Assembly (NCBI GenBank): GCA_020744225.1
Contig: JAGMWG010000004.1
Span: 124,001 to 188,000, forward strand
Source of the DNA: Paraphoma chrysanthemicola
Lineage: Eukaryota; Ascomycota; Dothideomycetes; Pleosporales; Phaeosphaeriaceae
DNA length: 64,000 bases
Reading direction: 5' to 3'
Within the stretch, counting starts at the first letter, position 1, and each line of letters starts with the position of its first letter. The notes beneath the pieces were generated by a model. It ran no database searches. It was not told the origin of the DNA and saw nothing but the letters and a program-made list of their open reading frames with translations. The translations under genes and the position numbers were made by a program. Positions 21,773 through 31,373 of this stretch are shown here, piece by piece.

Positions 21773-24422
21773 ATGCCGACTGAGAACCTCACATGGAGTG
21801 GCATCGACCCGTCCGATGACAATGCATCATCGCAGAGCTTATCGAAAATAGAGAAACAACATGAACTGGCACGTCAAAAACAGTGGATACGCATGGTGCA
21901 CGAACAGCTTGGAATTGAGAACGTGGGTCTATCAGAACGGGATCGCACTCAAGGCGCTGATGTGTCCATGGCATCGACACTCGAAAAGTACCGGGTCGTT
22001 ACTCAGCGGAAGGGTGACGTGCTAATTCACAAGATGGATCGTCTCAGAGTCTGTACAAAGGCATCGCGCGAACCAGCAAAAAGGCTCGAGAATCTGGCGT
22101 ACCTATTTGCGCGTATTGAGGAGCTAGACCTCACTCGAGAAATCTATTCCGACTTGACGATGACAGGTCAAATCAATGCGCTTTGCTCTTCTCTCAAAGC
22201 TCGAACAAGACTATGTCGACTCTGTCTTTCGGTATCTGAGCAGCTTGCGGGTATATCTCGGCGGTTAGAGGAGATCGATCTTAATGGTATTTGGCCAATG
22301 CAAGCTGAGAAGTTTTCTCTAGAGTCATTCACAAACGGTATCCGAGTGCTACCACCAGATTCTGTGCCGGAAGACGACCCCCTTCCATTCAACGTCATTC
22401 GGCACCAACGAGATGGTGCCACGTTGCTTGTAAGCGCGCGAACATGTCCCCTCTGCGAACTTCTCCGAATCGCAATTATTCTGGACTCGTTCAGGAAGTA
22501 TGGATATCCATATGATCGCCCAACGACTGAGCTGCCGAAGATGATCCTAGCGATCAGAGCGGGTTATGGCGATGACGAGTTCAAGCAGATTCTGGAAGGA
22601 CTAAGAACGAGTCGGAACTCGATATATCTCATGGTTGATGGCTTTCGTACTGCTGGTAGCAAAGTTTTAGGGCATCTCAGAGTCATATGGCAGAAGCCAG
22701 CAAGTTTCGCCGGCGACCCATGGAAGGAAGGTTGTCTTTACTAAGTTGAGTATCCTTGAATCAGGTCAGGCACTTCTTATACGTATTTGTTTTCAGATGC
22801 TCATTTCTGCAGAGTCATTACATCTCGCTGAGCATATCTCGAAATATCGACCACTCCTCAACTCAGGTTCGCATGAAGCGCTGGCACAAATTCGGCAATG
22901 GCTCCAGAACTGCCGAGCCAAGCATCGCTGCAGAAGTACTATTTCGCATCGAAAATTGGCTGAAGACGAGCTGGAGACTCTTCCGACACGAATCATTGAC
23001 GTCGCCGCTTTCGAGGATGAATCCAAAGTCCAGCTGGTTGAGACTACTGGGCAACCAAAAGCGAATTGGGTAGCGCTCAGTCACTGCTGGGGACACGAAA
23101 AGAACCATCCATTGAAAACAACTCGAGCAAACCTGTCCCAGCACCTGGACAGCATTACTATGTCATCGCTACCAAAGACGTTTCGAGACGCGGTAGTGGC
23201 CACCAGGAGGCTCGGATTCCGCTATCTCTGGGTAGATTCTATCTGCATTGTCCAGGATGACGAACAGGACTGGCATCGGGAGTCACGATTGATGCCAATG
23301 GTCTACGAGCACGCAACAATCACCCTTGCCGCGTCAGACGCCGCAGATTCCACCAAAGGTCTCTTTCTCGAACGACCATACGGGCGCATCGCATTCCCCT
23401 CCATCCAGCTCCCATTCATCACCCGCGACAAGATCACTAATCGTCGAACAACCCTGGGCAACTATTCCATCAGCCTTGACTGGCGACAAGAACCATTCAT
23501 GATCCACATGGACCCCGCATTCAGCAACATATACCGCCGTGGCTGGTGCACGCAAGAACTCATTCTCTCCCGACGTGTCGTTCACTTCCTACGCGAAGGT
23601 ATGGTATGGGTATGCAAGGGCACCGCGTTTGACGAGACGGGCCAACTTCTCATGGCGACAAAACGGCACAGCGAACCTGATTGGGCGTCAGAATGGGGCC
23701 GGATCATTGTCGAGCACTCGATGCGCGAATTCACGTATGAGAAAGACCGACTTATTTCACTGGAGGGCCTGGCAAGAGAAGTTAGCAAAGCAGGAAACAA
23801 TAGTTGTAAGGCTGGTGAATATTTCTTTGGCACTTGGCTGGTAGATATCCAAGAGTACATCCTCTGGGCATCATATCGTACGACCAAAAGAATCACGAAC
23901 TGCCCATCTTGGTCATGGGCATCGTGTGATAGTGCCGTGTGGCTGCGCTTCAAAGACTTCGATAACAACCGGCCTGACGATGGGTTGAGTCAGGATTGCA
24001 AGGTTATCGGCGTTGATGCAGAGACAGGAATACTGCGAGTATCTGCAGTGCGAATCGATATTGCTCCGTGGAAACTCACATCAACAGCTAGAGTCTCTCA
24101 GCAAGATCTCGAAGGTGCAGCTGGGGCTCGTGCATACCGCGGACATCTAATACAAGCTTACGAGGTAGATGCAGGAGACGGGAAGACGACTGGCTGGATC
24201 GAATTTGATGATGAACGAGATGCGCTGACAATGGCGAAGGAGGTGTTCTTTATTAATTTGGCGGAGGCAAATTATTGGGACGAGCCAAAGGTTCAATACT
24301 GGGGACTCCTCCTGGAATACCATCCGACTAGAGACGATGTGTTCAAGCGTGTAGGAATGGGCTCATTATGGGGATCTGAATTGTTTAAGAATTTGGACAG
24401 GCAGGAGACGGCTATCGCCTAA
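21773..24422 (+). CDS. HET domain protein 3 with long N-terminal extension
   Basis: Exons 21773-22730 and 22813-24422 with an 82-bp intron (GTTGTC donor, TTCTGCAG acceptor) give 855 aa from a true ATG. The first ~150 residues are charged and probably helical (KIEKQHELARQKQWIRMV). RLCRLCLSVSEQL and TCPLCELLRIA are paired-Cys motifs. After the splice comes the usual linker (EALAQIRQWLQNCRAKH) and the HET domain: WVALSHCWG (~405-413), TRRLGFRYLWVDSICIVQDD and TITLAASDAADS, then WCTQELILSRRVVHF. The C-terminus ends in a DVFKRVGMGSLWG block shared with HET protein 1 (EIFERVGVGLVS). Same architecture as HET protein 1 but with a longer N-terminus. Presumed allorecognition or cell-death role. The donor is non-optimal, so the exact junction is less sure than the fusion of the two parts. 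Confidence 0.87.
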
Positions 24423-24685
24423 GCATTGAGCAGACATGTAATCATTATATGGATGATACCGGTGCAGGATTGTCATATCCCTACTTGTAGATTCAATGTA
24501 TGTCGGGAAACCTCCACAAATTTGCGTTCTCTCGATCAAAGTAATAAAAAGGGCAACCAGCGCACCTTTCTTCATCCCCGCGTGCTGTGTGGTGAGCAAG
24601 CGTCCGCTTCCAGACAATAGAGCACGCCTATCCCGTACTGTTCATGCCAACCTCAACTTCGTATATCAACATGTCGTCTATACCT
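24423..24685. terminator. Convergent 3' region
   Basis: 263 bp between the stops of the HET gene and the DUF4188-type gene on the other strand; must hold both polyadenylation regions. No specific signal was resolved. Confidence 0.3.
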
Positions 24686-25751
24686 TCACACTTCTTCATC
24701 CTTCACCATCTCGCCATACGCCTCCCACTCCTTGTCTCCAAAGTCCCTTCCCATCCTACCTTTTGAGTAGAGCAACTTCCCTTTCGCTTTGACCAGCGGA
24801 CTCACCCATTCCTTCCGCCCATCCTTTCTCGTAACTTCCTTTGTCGTCGCTCCCAGACCTATTCCCCATTAGCATTTGTCTCCGCTCCCGAACATTCAAC
24901 AAGCACATGGGATACGTACCGGTCGGTTGGTAATTTAGATAAACGCCCTCCCACCCAGTTCCCTTACAATTGAATATCTCATGCATGATACCCACATGCT
25001 TCAACTCCGCAGCATTCTTATGCCACCATTGCATCGTCTCGGTATGCATCTCCCCATGCGCATATGCATGCACGTATTCCTCGTTCTCGAAATACATGAT
25101 TGTTGCAAACTCATTGCCCGTTGTGCGCTCACATGCATTCACCCAGCTTGTCGCGCCCAAGAACCCGTACCGCGTGGCATCGGCGCTAAGCTGTGCGGTC
25201 ATGGCGTCGAAGCGGTCAGAAACCTCTTTGAACCCTGGGCCGAAGATGCCGAGGGGGTGATTGGAGATGGCGGAGAGCATGATTGCGCAAATGGGCTGAG
25301 TACCTGGTGCGCTTTGGGCGCCTGACGAGTCTGGGTAGATTATTGCGGTGCGGTAGGGCAGGACGGAGGACATGTATGGGTTGGTAACGAAACCTGTTAG
25401 AATGAGGATTGTGGTGAGGAGTTTGTAGGAGAGGAAGAGCAGGACGGGGAGGACGAGGGCGATGTTGCGATATGGGAGGAGGAGGTGTGCGAGTCCTTGA
25501 ATGGTGGCGCCGATGACGAGCCATGTCAGGATTGAGAGTTGGTCGCGGATGAGCTGGGGAAGGTGTTAGCATGCTTGGCTGGTGATGTGGGTGGTTGTGT
25601 AGGTGGATAGGACGGTAGGAACGCCGAAATAGGATATCAGTGGAGGTTGCTTGACTGGTGTGCGTACGGTGTGGTTGTTTACGAGTGGTCTCCTTGAGCT
25701 GGCGGTTTTGGGCCGCGAAGCAAAACGGTTAAAGACGGGTTCTATAGCCAT
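24686..25751 (-). CDS. DUF4188-type membrane protein (monooxygenase-like)
   Basis: Three exons give 311 aa: about 25623-25751, 24920-25553 and 24686-24858. Intron 2 is canonical (GTACGT, branch tgctaat, GAATAG). Intron 1 ends at a clear tgctaac branch and CCCCAG, but its donor is either GTTCCT or GTCCTA (three residues difference, both in phase). After the basic N-terminus two hydrophobic segments follow (LTWLVIGATIQGLAHLLL and IALVLPVLLFLSYKLLTTIL). The soluble domain has FKEVSDRFDAM, GFLGATSWVNACERTTGNE and MYFENEEYVHAYAHGEMH, which I recognise as the DUF4188 or monooxygenase-like ferredoxin fold. The end is GLGATTKEV...EWVSPLV. Role unknown; relatives are tied to oxidative or secondary metabolism only loosely. 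Confidence 0.82.
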
Positions 25752-26660
25752 GTCGCGGACTTGGTGTTGAGGTTGCGTCAAAAGATAGACCGAATGGAGT
25801 CGTTGTGCAACGTGTGGCGAGCCTGGACTCTTTGTATTCCAGCCCGTAGCGAGAATGTACCCTCCATAATCTCATGACCTCGGGAGCCATGCTTCAAATG
25901 GCTCGTCTACCGGTCTATCAGCATTCGCCCTGCGTTAGAAAGTGCGCCCTATGGTGACCTTTGAGGTTAGTCACGGCATCCTACCAGCTCCACTCTTTCT
26001 CAGCTGTCAGAGAAGCATCAACGAGCGATTGGCCTTACATAAAGCACTACATTGGAATTGGGATCGTGGCTGATAGTTGAGGCTAGCGCGTCTAGTGTAC
26101 CGTTATTCCGCTTACTTCAGAAATTAGTCATTTGCTATGTTTGAAAGCCACGACAGCTGCTTACTTTTCTGGGCATTGAAGACGTCCTGATTCGCTACCT
26201 TTTGAGATCGAGAGCTCGAGAGACTGTTGTTATATCAATGGTGTCCAGCCACAAAGGTTTCTCAGCTCAGCCGAAGTGAACGCTAGCTAGTACATGACGT
26301 CATGGTGCACGCTGTGGGGTTATTATGGTTGTAATGCCTTACGAGGATAACCGTATGAAGGACTACTGTCAGTTGAATGTAACTGGGTTAAATTCTGCGT
26401 GTGAAATAGCTGCTCCGAAGTTGTGTCGGCCATTAATTTGGCGAATCGCGAGATTGTCCTGCTTGTGTAAAAGCTCAGAGGGTTGCGACGCTGACCGCTT
26501 TCTAATCCCCAAACTTCCTTCTGGTCTTACATCATCTCCTTCAATCAGTAAAACGCTTGAGGCTGCCATGCGATTTCGAACACCGTGCTAACATCAAGCA
26601 CTGATCGCACCCGCACAATCCTCCGTCAAAACCCAGTCACTTTCCCTAGCCAACCTGATA
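25752..26660. other. Intergenic region
   Basis: Promoter side of the DUF4188-type gene and 3' flank of the next minus-strand gene. Short open frames only; no gene supported. Confidence 0.5.
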
Positions 26661-26861
26661 TCAAGACTTCCCAAATCGCTTTTCCCTCTCCTGAAGATTC
26701 TGGCTTTGAATCAAGTTCCTCGTAACCCGTGTCTCTGCCCATGTCTTTGCAATGTTTCTCATCTTTTCCGTCACTTCCTCTTCCCTTGCGGCCTCTGCCT
26801 GCTCTTGCTTCAGTAGCTCATTCCAGTCGACCTTCATGTTGCTTGTATTTGCCTTTTCTTC
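26661..26861 (-). other. In-frame coding-like continuation after a stop codon
   Basis: The TAA ending the neighbouring gene is followed in the same frame by 66 sense codons to a TGA. The encoded peptide (MKVDWNELLKQEQAEAAREE, then TWAETRVTRNL) is highly charged, helix-forming and has typical gene codon use. It may be a tail lost by a nonsense mutation, a read-through product, or an exon behind a 24-bp GTAAGA...AAG segment, which would be unusually short for an intron. Confidence 0.55.
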
Positions 26862-28007
26862 TTACGCTTGTGAAGCCCATGGACCGGGTGTGTAGGCTGT
26901 GCCTGGTCGCCAGAACTGGCCATGAGTACGCTTGTGCTCTCCTGTCGCGTGCTTACTGTGCGGCTGTGTTGTCGGCTCTGCGGGCTCGCGCATGAGGACT
27001 GAATCATTCCTTACATTGAGATATGTGGGAGATATGGTTGCCATTTCGGCTATGCAGATGCGCTTGCCTTCCATGGATGGGATAGTGGAGAGGCTCTGTT
27101 GACGTTTGAGTATCGACCTCGGCGTGAGAGGACTCCGAGCAGGTCGCGATGTCGATGGGCGCGCAGGAGGCGTCTTTGGCCGGCCCGTGGTCATTGCGAG
27201 TTCCTCTTTAGATGTGCTTTGCCACCAAGATTCCAGTGGCTCTTCAGCCGTGGCAATTGCGGCCCACCTTGCTGCATATTCCTTATCTTCCGCCTGCATC
27301 TCTTCATCCAGCACCTTCTTCAGTAGCTCCACCATCAGTCCTGCAATCTCTGTATCCTCTTCTGTCGGCTCCTCTTCTTCGGCGCCTTCAACGTATTCCA
27401 CGCCAGGAACCCGAGCCAGACCCACTTTCCGCTTCTCGTAAGCATCAAGCGCAAGCTGCACCTTGGCTTTGTCGTTGGCAGGAACCTGCGGATCGTTCAT
27501 GAGACTTTCATTGAGCGTGACCATCTTCATCAAATCGATTTTCGATCGCTTCCATTTTGCCTTGAGTGTCTTATGGTGCTCGCCTTTTTCTTTGGAAAGA
27601 ATTGCGCCACCTCGATCAACGAATTGTCGCTGGACTTCCCGGATGTCGTTGATGGGACCGAATATGATGCAGGTCGGGCACTGACTGGGTACAGGTAGTC
27701 GCAGCGCGAGGAACTCCGATCTCTCGTGGTTACATGTCGGAAGTCCAGTGGGCGCTTTTGCAGTTTGCGGTATGGGCAGCTGCGACTTTGTGGGCGAGGT
27801 AACCATTGTCAGTTGTTCTGCGAAAGCAGTCGCAAAGGCCTGCGCGACCTTACGCGCGAGGTCCTCAATATCTTCTGGTAGTTTGCTCATTTTGGAGTTG
27901 AGTTGCGCCGTTGTCCGTTCAGGTTTGTCGGTTGATTCCAGCTCGGGGTGAGAGAAACCTACGTTGAGAGCAGCGGCGGTGAAGGTCGGCTGGTCGGCCA
28001 CAAACAT
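26862..28007 (-). CDS. Fungal protein with CxH-CPxC motif (member A of a two-gene family)
   Basis: 381 aa from the first in-frame ATG. A possible metal-binding motif Cys92-x-His94 ... Cys110-P-x-Cys113 is followed by a helical block with DRGGAILSKEK and LKAKWKRSKIDLMKMV, ending VPGVEYVEG. Then come an acidic segment (EEEEPTEEDTE), helical EDKEYAARWAAI, a Pro/Ser-rich linker with TPRSILKRQQS, and a C-terminal RTHGQFW...TPGPWASQA. The protein at 49716-51578 shares the motif with identical spacing and the same block order, so the two are paralogues. No enzymatic domain is seen; the Lys/Arg-rich short motifs suggest a nuclear or scaffold role, which is a guess. The stop codon lies before a coding-like tail (listed separately). 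Confidence 0.78.
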   Translation of the reverse strand: MFVADQPTFTAAALNVGFSHPELESTDKPERTTAQLNSKMSKLPEDIEDLARKVAQAFATAFAEQLTMVTSPTKSQLPIPQTAKAPTGLPTCNHERSEFLALRLPVPSQCPTCIIFGPINDIREVQRQFVDRGGAILSKEKGEHHKTLKAKWKRSKIDLMKMVTLNESLMNDPQVPANDKAKVQLALDAYEKRKVGLARVPGVEYVEGAEEEEPTEEDTEIAGLMVELLKKVLDEEMQAEDKEYAARWAAIATAEEPLESWWQSTSKEELAMTTGRPKTPPARPSTSRPARSPLTPRSILKRQQSLSTIPSMEGKRICIAEMATISPTYLNVRNDSVLMREPAEPTTQPHSKHATGEHKRTHGQFWRPGTAYTPGPWASQA

Positions 28008-28353
28008 TGACGTCACTACGAGTTTGCGGTAACTAAGAAATTTCGTTTGTACAGAGCTGGGTTAGGTTGAGCTGGTCTATGGCGATTAGGAAGCGTTTGT
28101 TGTGCTGTACCTCTTGTTATGGAAAGAACCGTCGCACTTGCTGCTCGAGAACCGCTGACAACACCGTTACATACATTTCGTTCTCAACGGCTAGAATTGT
28201 TCTCTAAAATGATGGGTTCCAACCAAAGCCTATGCTGGATTATCATTAGGTACAATCCGCGCAGCGACGGTTGCTTCCACCCATATCAAGCTCGCCATCA
28301 CATAGATGCTTTTACTTCAGAAACGGAAGACCTGCAAAAATAATCTTGATTGT
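28008..28353. other. Intergenic region
   Basis: Promoter side of the CxH-CPxC gene. At 28336-28340 an A5 run forms the T-run end of the first tRNA-like unit on the minus strand. Confidence 0.5.
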
Positions 28354-28455
28354 TGGATATGGCGAGACTCGAACCCGCGTCTTCCTCCCAGTTCTCTGAG
28401 AGGATATCTTGCCACTTCCTTCACTCTTTGAGCAAACTTGAATTAGACCACATAC
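28354..28455 (-). ncRNA. tRNA-like Pol III-type unit 1
   Basis: Minus-strand 102 nt with a perfect T-arm (GCGGG-TTCGAGT-CTCGC, one G-T pair), directly followed by the acceptor 3' strand CATATCC and discriminator A. The 5' strand GTATGTG pairs with it at 6 of 7 positions, counting one G-T. A CCTCTC/GGGAGG hairpin precedes the T-arm like a long class II variable arm. The TTCGAGTCT loop serves as B-box; T5 lies 13 nt downstream. No normal D-arm is found, so it is not a standard tRNA. Confidence 0.5.
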
Positions 28456-28659
28456 CCTAAGAATGTATTTCTGATTCACTCGAAATTGAGCAAGTAATAT
28501 ACGACAGTCAACTTGCAATGAGACAGTGAAAAGACAGTATGTGCGCACGCTGCGTGGTGGAATTCAACATGAGAGATAGAACAACCAATCCCAAATAAAA
28601 GGCGTCGTTGTTCACCGACGTGATAGGAAACGAAGATCAAGCAAACAAAAAATGTATTG

Positions 28660-28762
28660 TGGATATGGCGAGACTCGAACACGCGTCTTCCTCACGGTTC
28701 TTGGGCCGAGAGAACGTCTTGCCAAAGCAAACGGTGCCCACACCCTCCTTCAGACCACATAC
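28660..28762 (-). ncRNA. tRNA-like Pol III-type unit 2
   Basis: Same layout as unit 1: GTATGTGG 5' strand, CCATATCC 3' strand, T-loop TTCGAGT with one T-stem mismatch, CTCTCGG/CCGTGAG hairpin (one mismatch) before GAAGACGCG, and a T6 run (28647-28652) downstream. About 300 bp from unit 1. Confidence 0.5.
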
Positions 28763-28947
28763 ACTGGGGAAAGTATTCTGGGTTCGAGTATAATAAGAAA
28801 TTTACACCAGATAAGTTACCGTATAAGGGGACAGGAAAGAGCCAGTATGTGAGCAACTCGCTGGATGTAAAAGACATGATTGATACATCGATCCACAATA
28901 TTTCGACATCAAAGAACGGTCCAGCAAGCAAAAAGGTATATGTATTG

Positions 28948-29064
28948 TGGTTATAGCGTGATTCGAACCCGCATCTTCCTCTGCACTGGCAACTTTTATG
29001 GAAGGTATGGCGGAGGTCGTCTTGGCAATGGCACCTGTTGGCAAGCTGCGCTTAGACTATATAC
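28948..29064 (-). ncRNA. tRNA-like Pol III-type unit 3
   Basis: The terminal stem has changed on both sides (TATAG with CTATA instead of TGTGG with CCATA), keeping base pairing. T-loop is TTCGAAT, T-stem has one mismatch, GAGG before AAGATGCG can pair with an upstream CCTC, and T5 (28930-28934) follows. The most diverged of the three. Confidence 0.5.
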
Positions 29065-29387
29065 CCTCGAGCTGGATGATCGACGAGGCCGCAAGTGGAG
29101 AGGTTGTATGTAGATATAAATGAACCTAGAATCGAAGGGAGGGCTTCAAGTTCTAACTAAACCTTGGTAACATTCAGATGATTGGCTTGTATGCAGTTCT
29201 TTGATGCGATGATGGTGTTGAAAATATCAATCGAACATGAAAGCTAGATGGACATGGATTGGCTCAAGTCACCCTTCCTACCCACACGGGTACCCGTACA
29301 TCTAGAAAGACATAATTATTGTAGACGACCTGTCTTAGACCAAGGGTGATGTGATCCACGACATTGCCACATATGAGTCCGCTCCCC
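29065..29387. other. Intergenic region
   Basis: Between the tRNA-like array and the 3' end of the F-box gene. Nothing recognised. Confidence 0.5.
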
Positions 29388-30821
29388 TCAGAACGCAAAC
29401 TCACTCGCCCCAACCCCAGCAGCCGGCCAAAGTTTCCCCGCACTCTCCGTCCCCAAATACACCAAATACTCCACCTTCGACAGCGGCCCCTTGGCCTCCT
29501 CCACATCCTCCTCATCATACTCCCCAGCCCTTCCAAACCGCCCCGACATAAACGAGTCCCAAACCCGGGGCCGCGGATCCGCCGTCGTGATCTTGAAATG
29601 ATAGTCCCCATGGATCCAATACCAGTCCCCATCATTATACCACGGAAAATCGCTCTTCGGCCGCGCAATCATGTAGTGTTGGTCGTATGCCCAGGGTATG
29701 CAGTCCAGGCTGATTGTGCGGATACTTCGGCCGCGGTGGATTTCTGCTTCGAGGCGCTTGAGGCGTTCGGACGAGAGGCAGCGTTTGCGGAGCGCGAATT
29801 CGAATTTGCAAATGTATTCGCGCTCGACTTCGATTTGGTGGGGCGCGCGGGCGGCGCGGCCTTCCCAGATCATGTTGCGGATGAGGTTGCGGTTTGGTGG
29901 TGTGGAGTCTGAGGTGGGGATGGACCATTGTTGGATGAAGGGCGATGCGCCGATGTGTAGGATATACCAGTTGAGCCAGGAGCAGCCTTGCGAGATGTCG
30001 TGGATGATGGAGGATGGACTGGCATGTGGGGCGGCGTTGCTGGCAGGCAAGTATTCCGGTTGTTCGTATTCAATTACACCTGGTTTTCGATAGGGTCGAA
30101 AGGTCCAGAGGAGGAGTCGCCAGAGGTAGACATAGCTAAGCAGATCTTGAGTCGGAAGTTGATCGATGAATGCGAGGCGTCGCTCCAGGATGATGGATTC
30201 CCTATTCCTGATCCGCTCGATGGCTTGCCCTTCCACCGGCTCGGCAGAATTTCTTCGTGGTTTCACTTCGAAAACGTGCTTCATGCCGTGCTCAGTGCAG
30301 CCGGGGTAAGGACACGATATTGCCTGCCAGAATCTGCTGCCTCTTACACCGCTGCTAGCTCTCCTCAACGTGTTTGGCCGCTTGAGCTCGTCGTCGCTCT
30401 TCGCATACACCTCTTTCGAGATCAGGTACAGTGATCTCAACACTCGCCACCCGTTTGCAACGCTTGCGCGCCAGTAGATTGCTTCTGCGCAGTCGCTCTC
30501 GCAAGGGATTCCATAAGGATAGCCAGAATTGATGTAAGGATAACGACGCAGTTTGTCTTTATCTAGGGCCACACTGGCCAAATGCGCAGGAACGAGGCTT
30601 CGCAGCCACTTGAGACCGTACTCATCTTCTGGTGGTTTGAGAAGGATTTCGCAGCTAGGGTATGTGTTGCGTGCGGCTTTTGGTGCGATCGTCTTGATAT
30701 AAGTAGATATCACAATGGAAAAGGTTATGCAGGTCAGTCGCGCGGCGAAGATGGTGTCAAGATCGCAGCATGTGAATATTGTGATGAGGATGTCATCAGG
30801 AAGCTCGTGCAATCGTACCAT
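29388..30821 (-). CDS. F-box domain protein
   Basis: 477 aa, single exon from a true ATG. The N-terminus MVRLHELPDDILITIFTCCD with DLDTIFAARLTC is an F-box (~1-45), the Skp1-binding motif of SCF ubiquitin ligases. The rest is a fungal-type substrate region without recognised repeats: VANGWRVLRSLYLISKEVY, a CPYPGC Cys pair, a helical RNRESIILERRLAFIDQL stretch, YVYLWRLLLWTF, and a Trp/Tyr-rich end (DFPWYNDGDWYWIHGDYHF, EYLVYLGTESAGKLW). The Trp/Tyr-rich C-terminus is probably a folded ligand-binding domain. Substrate unknown. Well-formed and intact; opposite-strand frames are shadows. Confidence 0.85.
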   Translation of the reverse strand: MVRLHELPDDILITIFTCCDLDTIFAARLTCITFSIVISTYIKTIAPKAARNTYPSCEILLKPPEDEYGLKWLRSLVPAHLASVALDKDKLRRYPYINSGYPYGIPCESDCAEAIYWRASVANGWRVLRSLYLISKEVYAKSDDELKRPNTLRRASSGVRGSRFWQAISCPYPGCTEHGMKHVFEVKPRRNSAEPVEGQAIERIRNRESIILERRLAFIDQLPTQDLLSYVYLWRLLLWTFRPYRKPGVIEYEQPEYLPASNAAPHASPSSIIHDISQGCSWLNWYILHIGASPFIQQWSIPTSDSTPPNRNLIRNMIWEGRAARAPHQIEVEREYICKFEFALRKRCLSSERLKRLEAEIHRGRSIRTISLDCIPWAYDQHYMIARPKSDFPWYNDGDWYWIHGDYHFKITTADPRPRVWDSFMSGRFGRAGEYDEEDVEEAKGPLSKVEYLVYLGTESAGKLWPAAGVGASEFAF

Positions 30822-31373
30822 CTCACGCTCAACGGGCTTTGCAGATTGTCGTATGCAGAGTCGTGGGAATTAACTGTAGCTTGAGTCTTCAGCACTGGGG
30901 AAATAGAGATGGTAGGATTGATCATGCGACGAGGAAGGGCAACAAAGGTTAAAAGGTCTCGAAATACTCCAATGCAAAGTTGGCTGATCATCCGACCCAC
31001 TTTTAGCCGAAGTTCTCGACCGGTTTCGCACCACAAGTACGCTAAAATTTAGCCTGCTCTAGGCAGCTTGGAGCTTAGCGCCGAGACCTGGTCAAGGGCT
31101 CTCTAGAAGCTTGCACTTTTTAGCTACGTTCAGCGAGGCACCGTAAGTTGCCGCACCCTAGCCCGCAGCCTGAGACAACAAAGCCAAACTGATAGCTGAC
31201 ACTAGAATACCTCACGGCAGTCACAAGTAGCGCGATTATCTTGATGGTAGAAGGCATATAATGACATTATGCAATGATTGCAGTATCTGGACATTATCAA
31301 ATCCAGTGGGTATGGTATAGCTTCAACAAACAACAGCAACGACAACAGTATTACAGTCTAATTATCCACGCAT
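30822..31373. other. Intergenic region
   Basis: Promoter side of the F-box gene and 3' end of the sulfate transporter gene, both minus strand. No gene seen. Confidence 0.6.

Larger units (their letters stand above)
28336..29070 (-). repeat. Degenerate ~300-bp tandem repeat array
   Basis: Three units with period ~290-305 bp. Beyond the tRNA-like cores, spacers of units 1 and 2 share pieces such as cagtatgtg and gcaa(g/a)caaaaa upstream of tgtattgtgg, so whole units and not only the cores were duplicated. Confidence 0.55.

Noticed and set aside
28354..29064. Calling the three units ordinary tRNA genes
   Set aside because: The T-arm and acceptor end are good, but a D-arm is missing and no anticodon arm can be placed consistently in all three.
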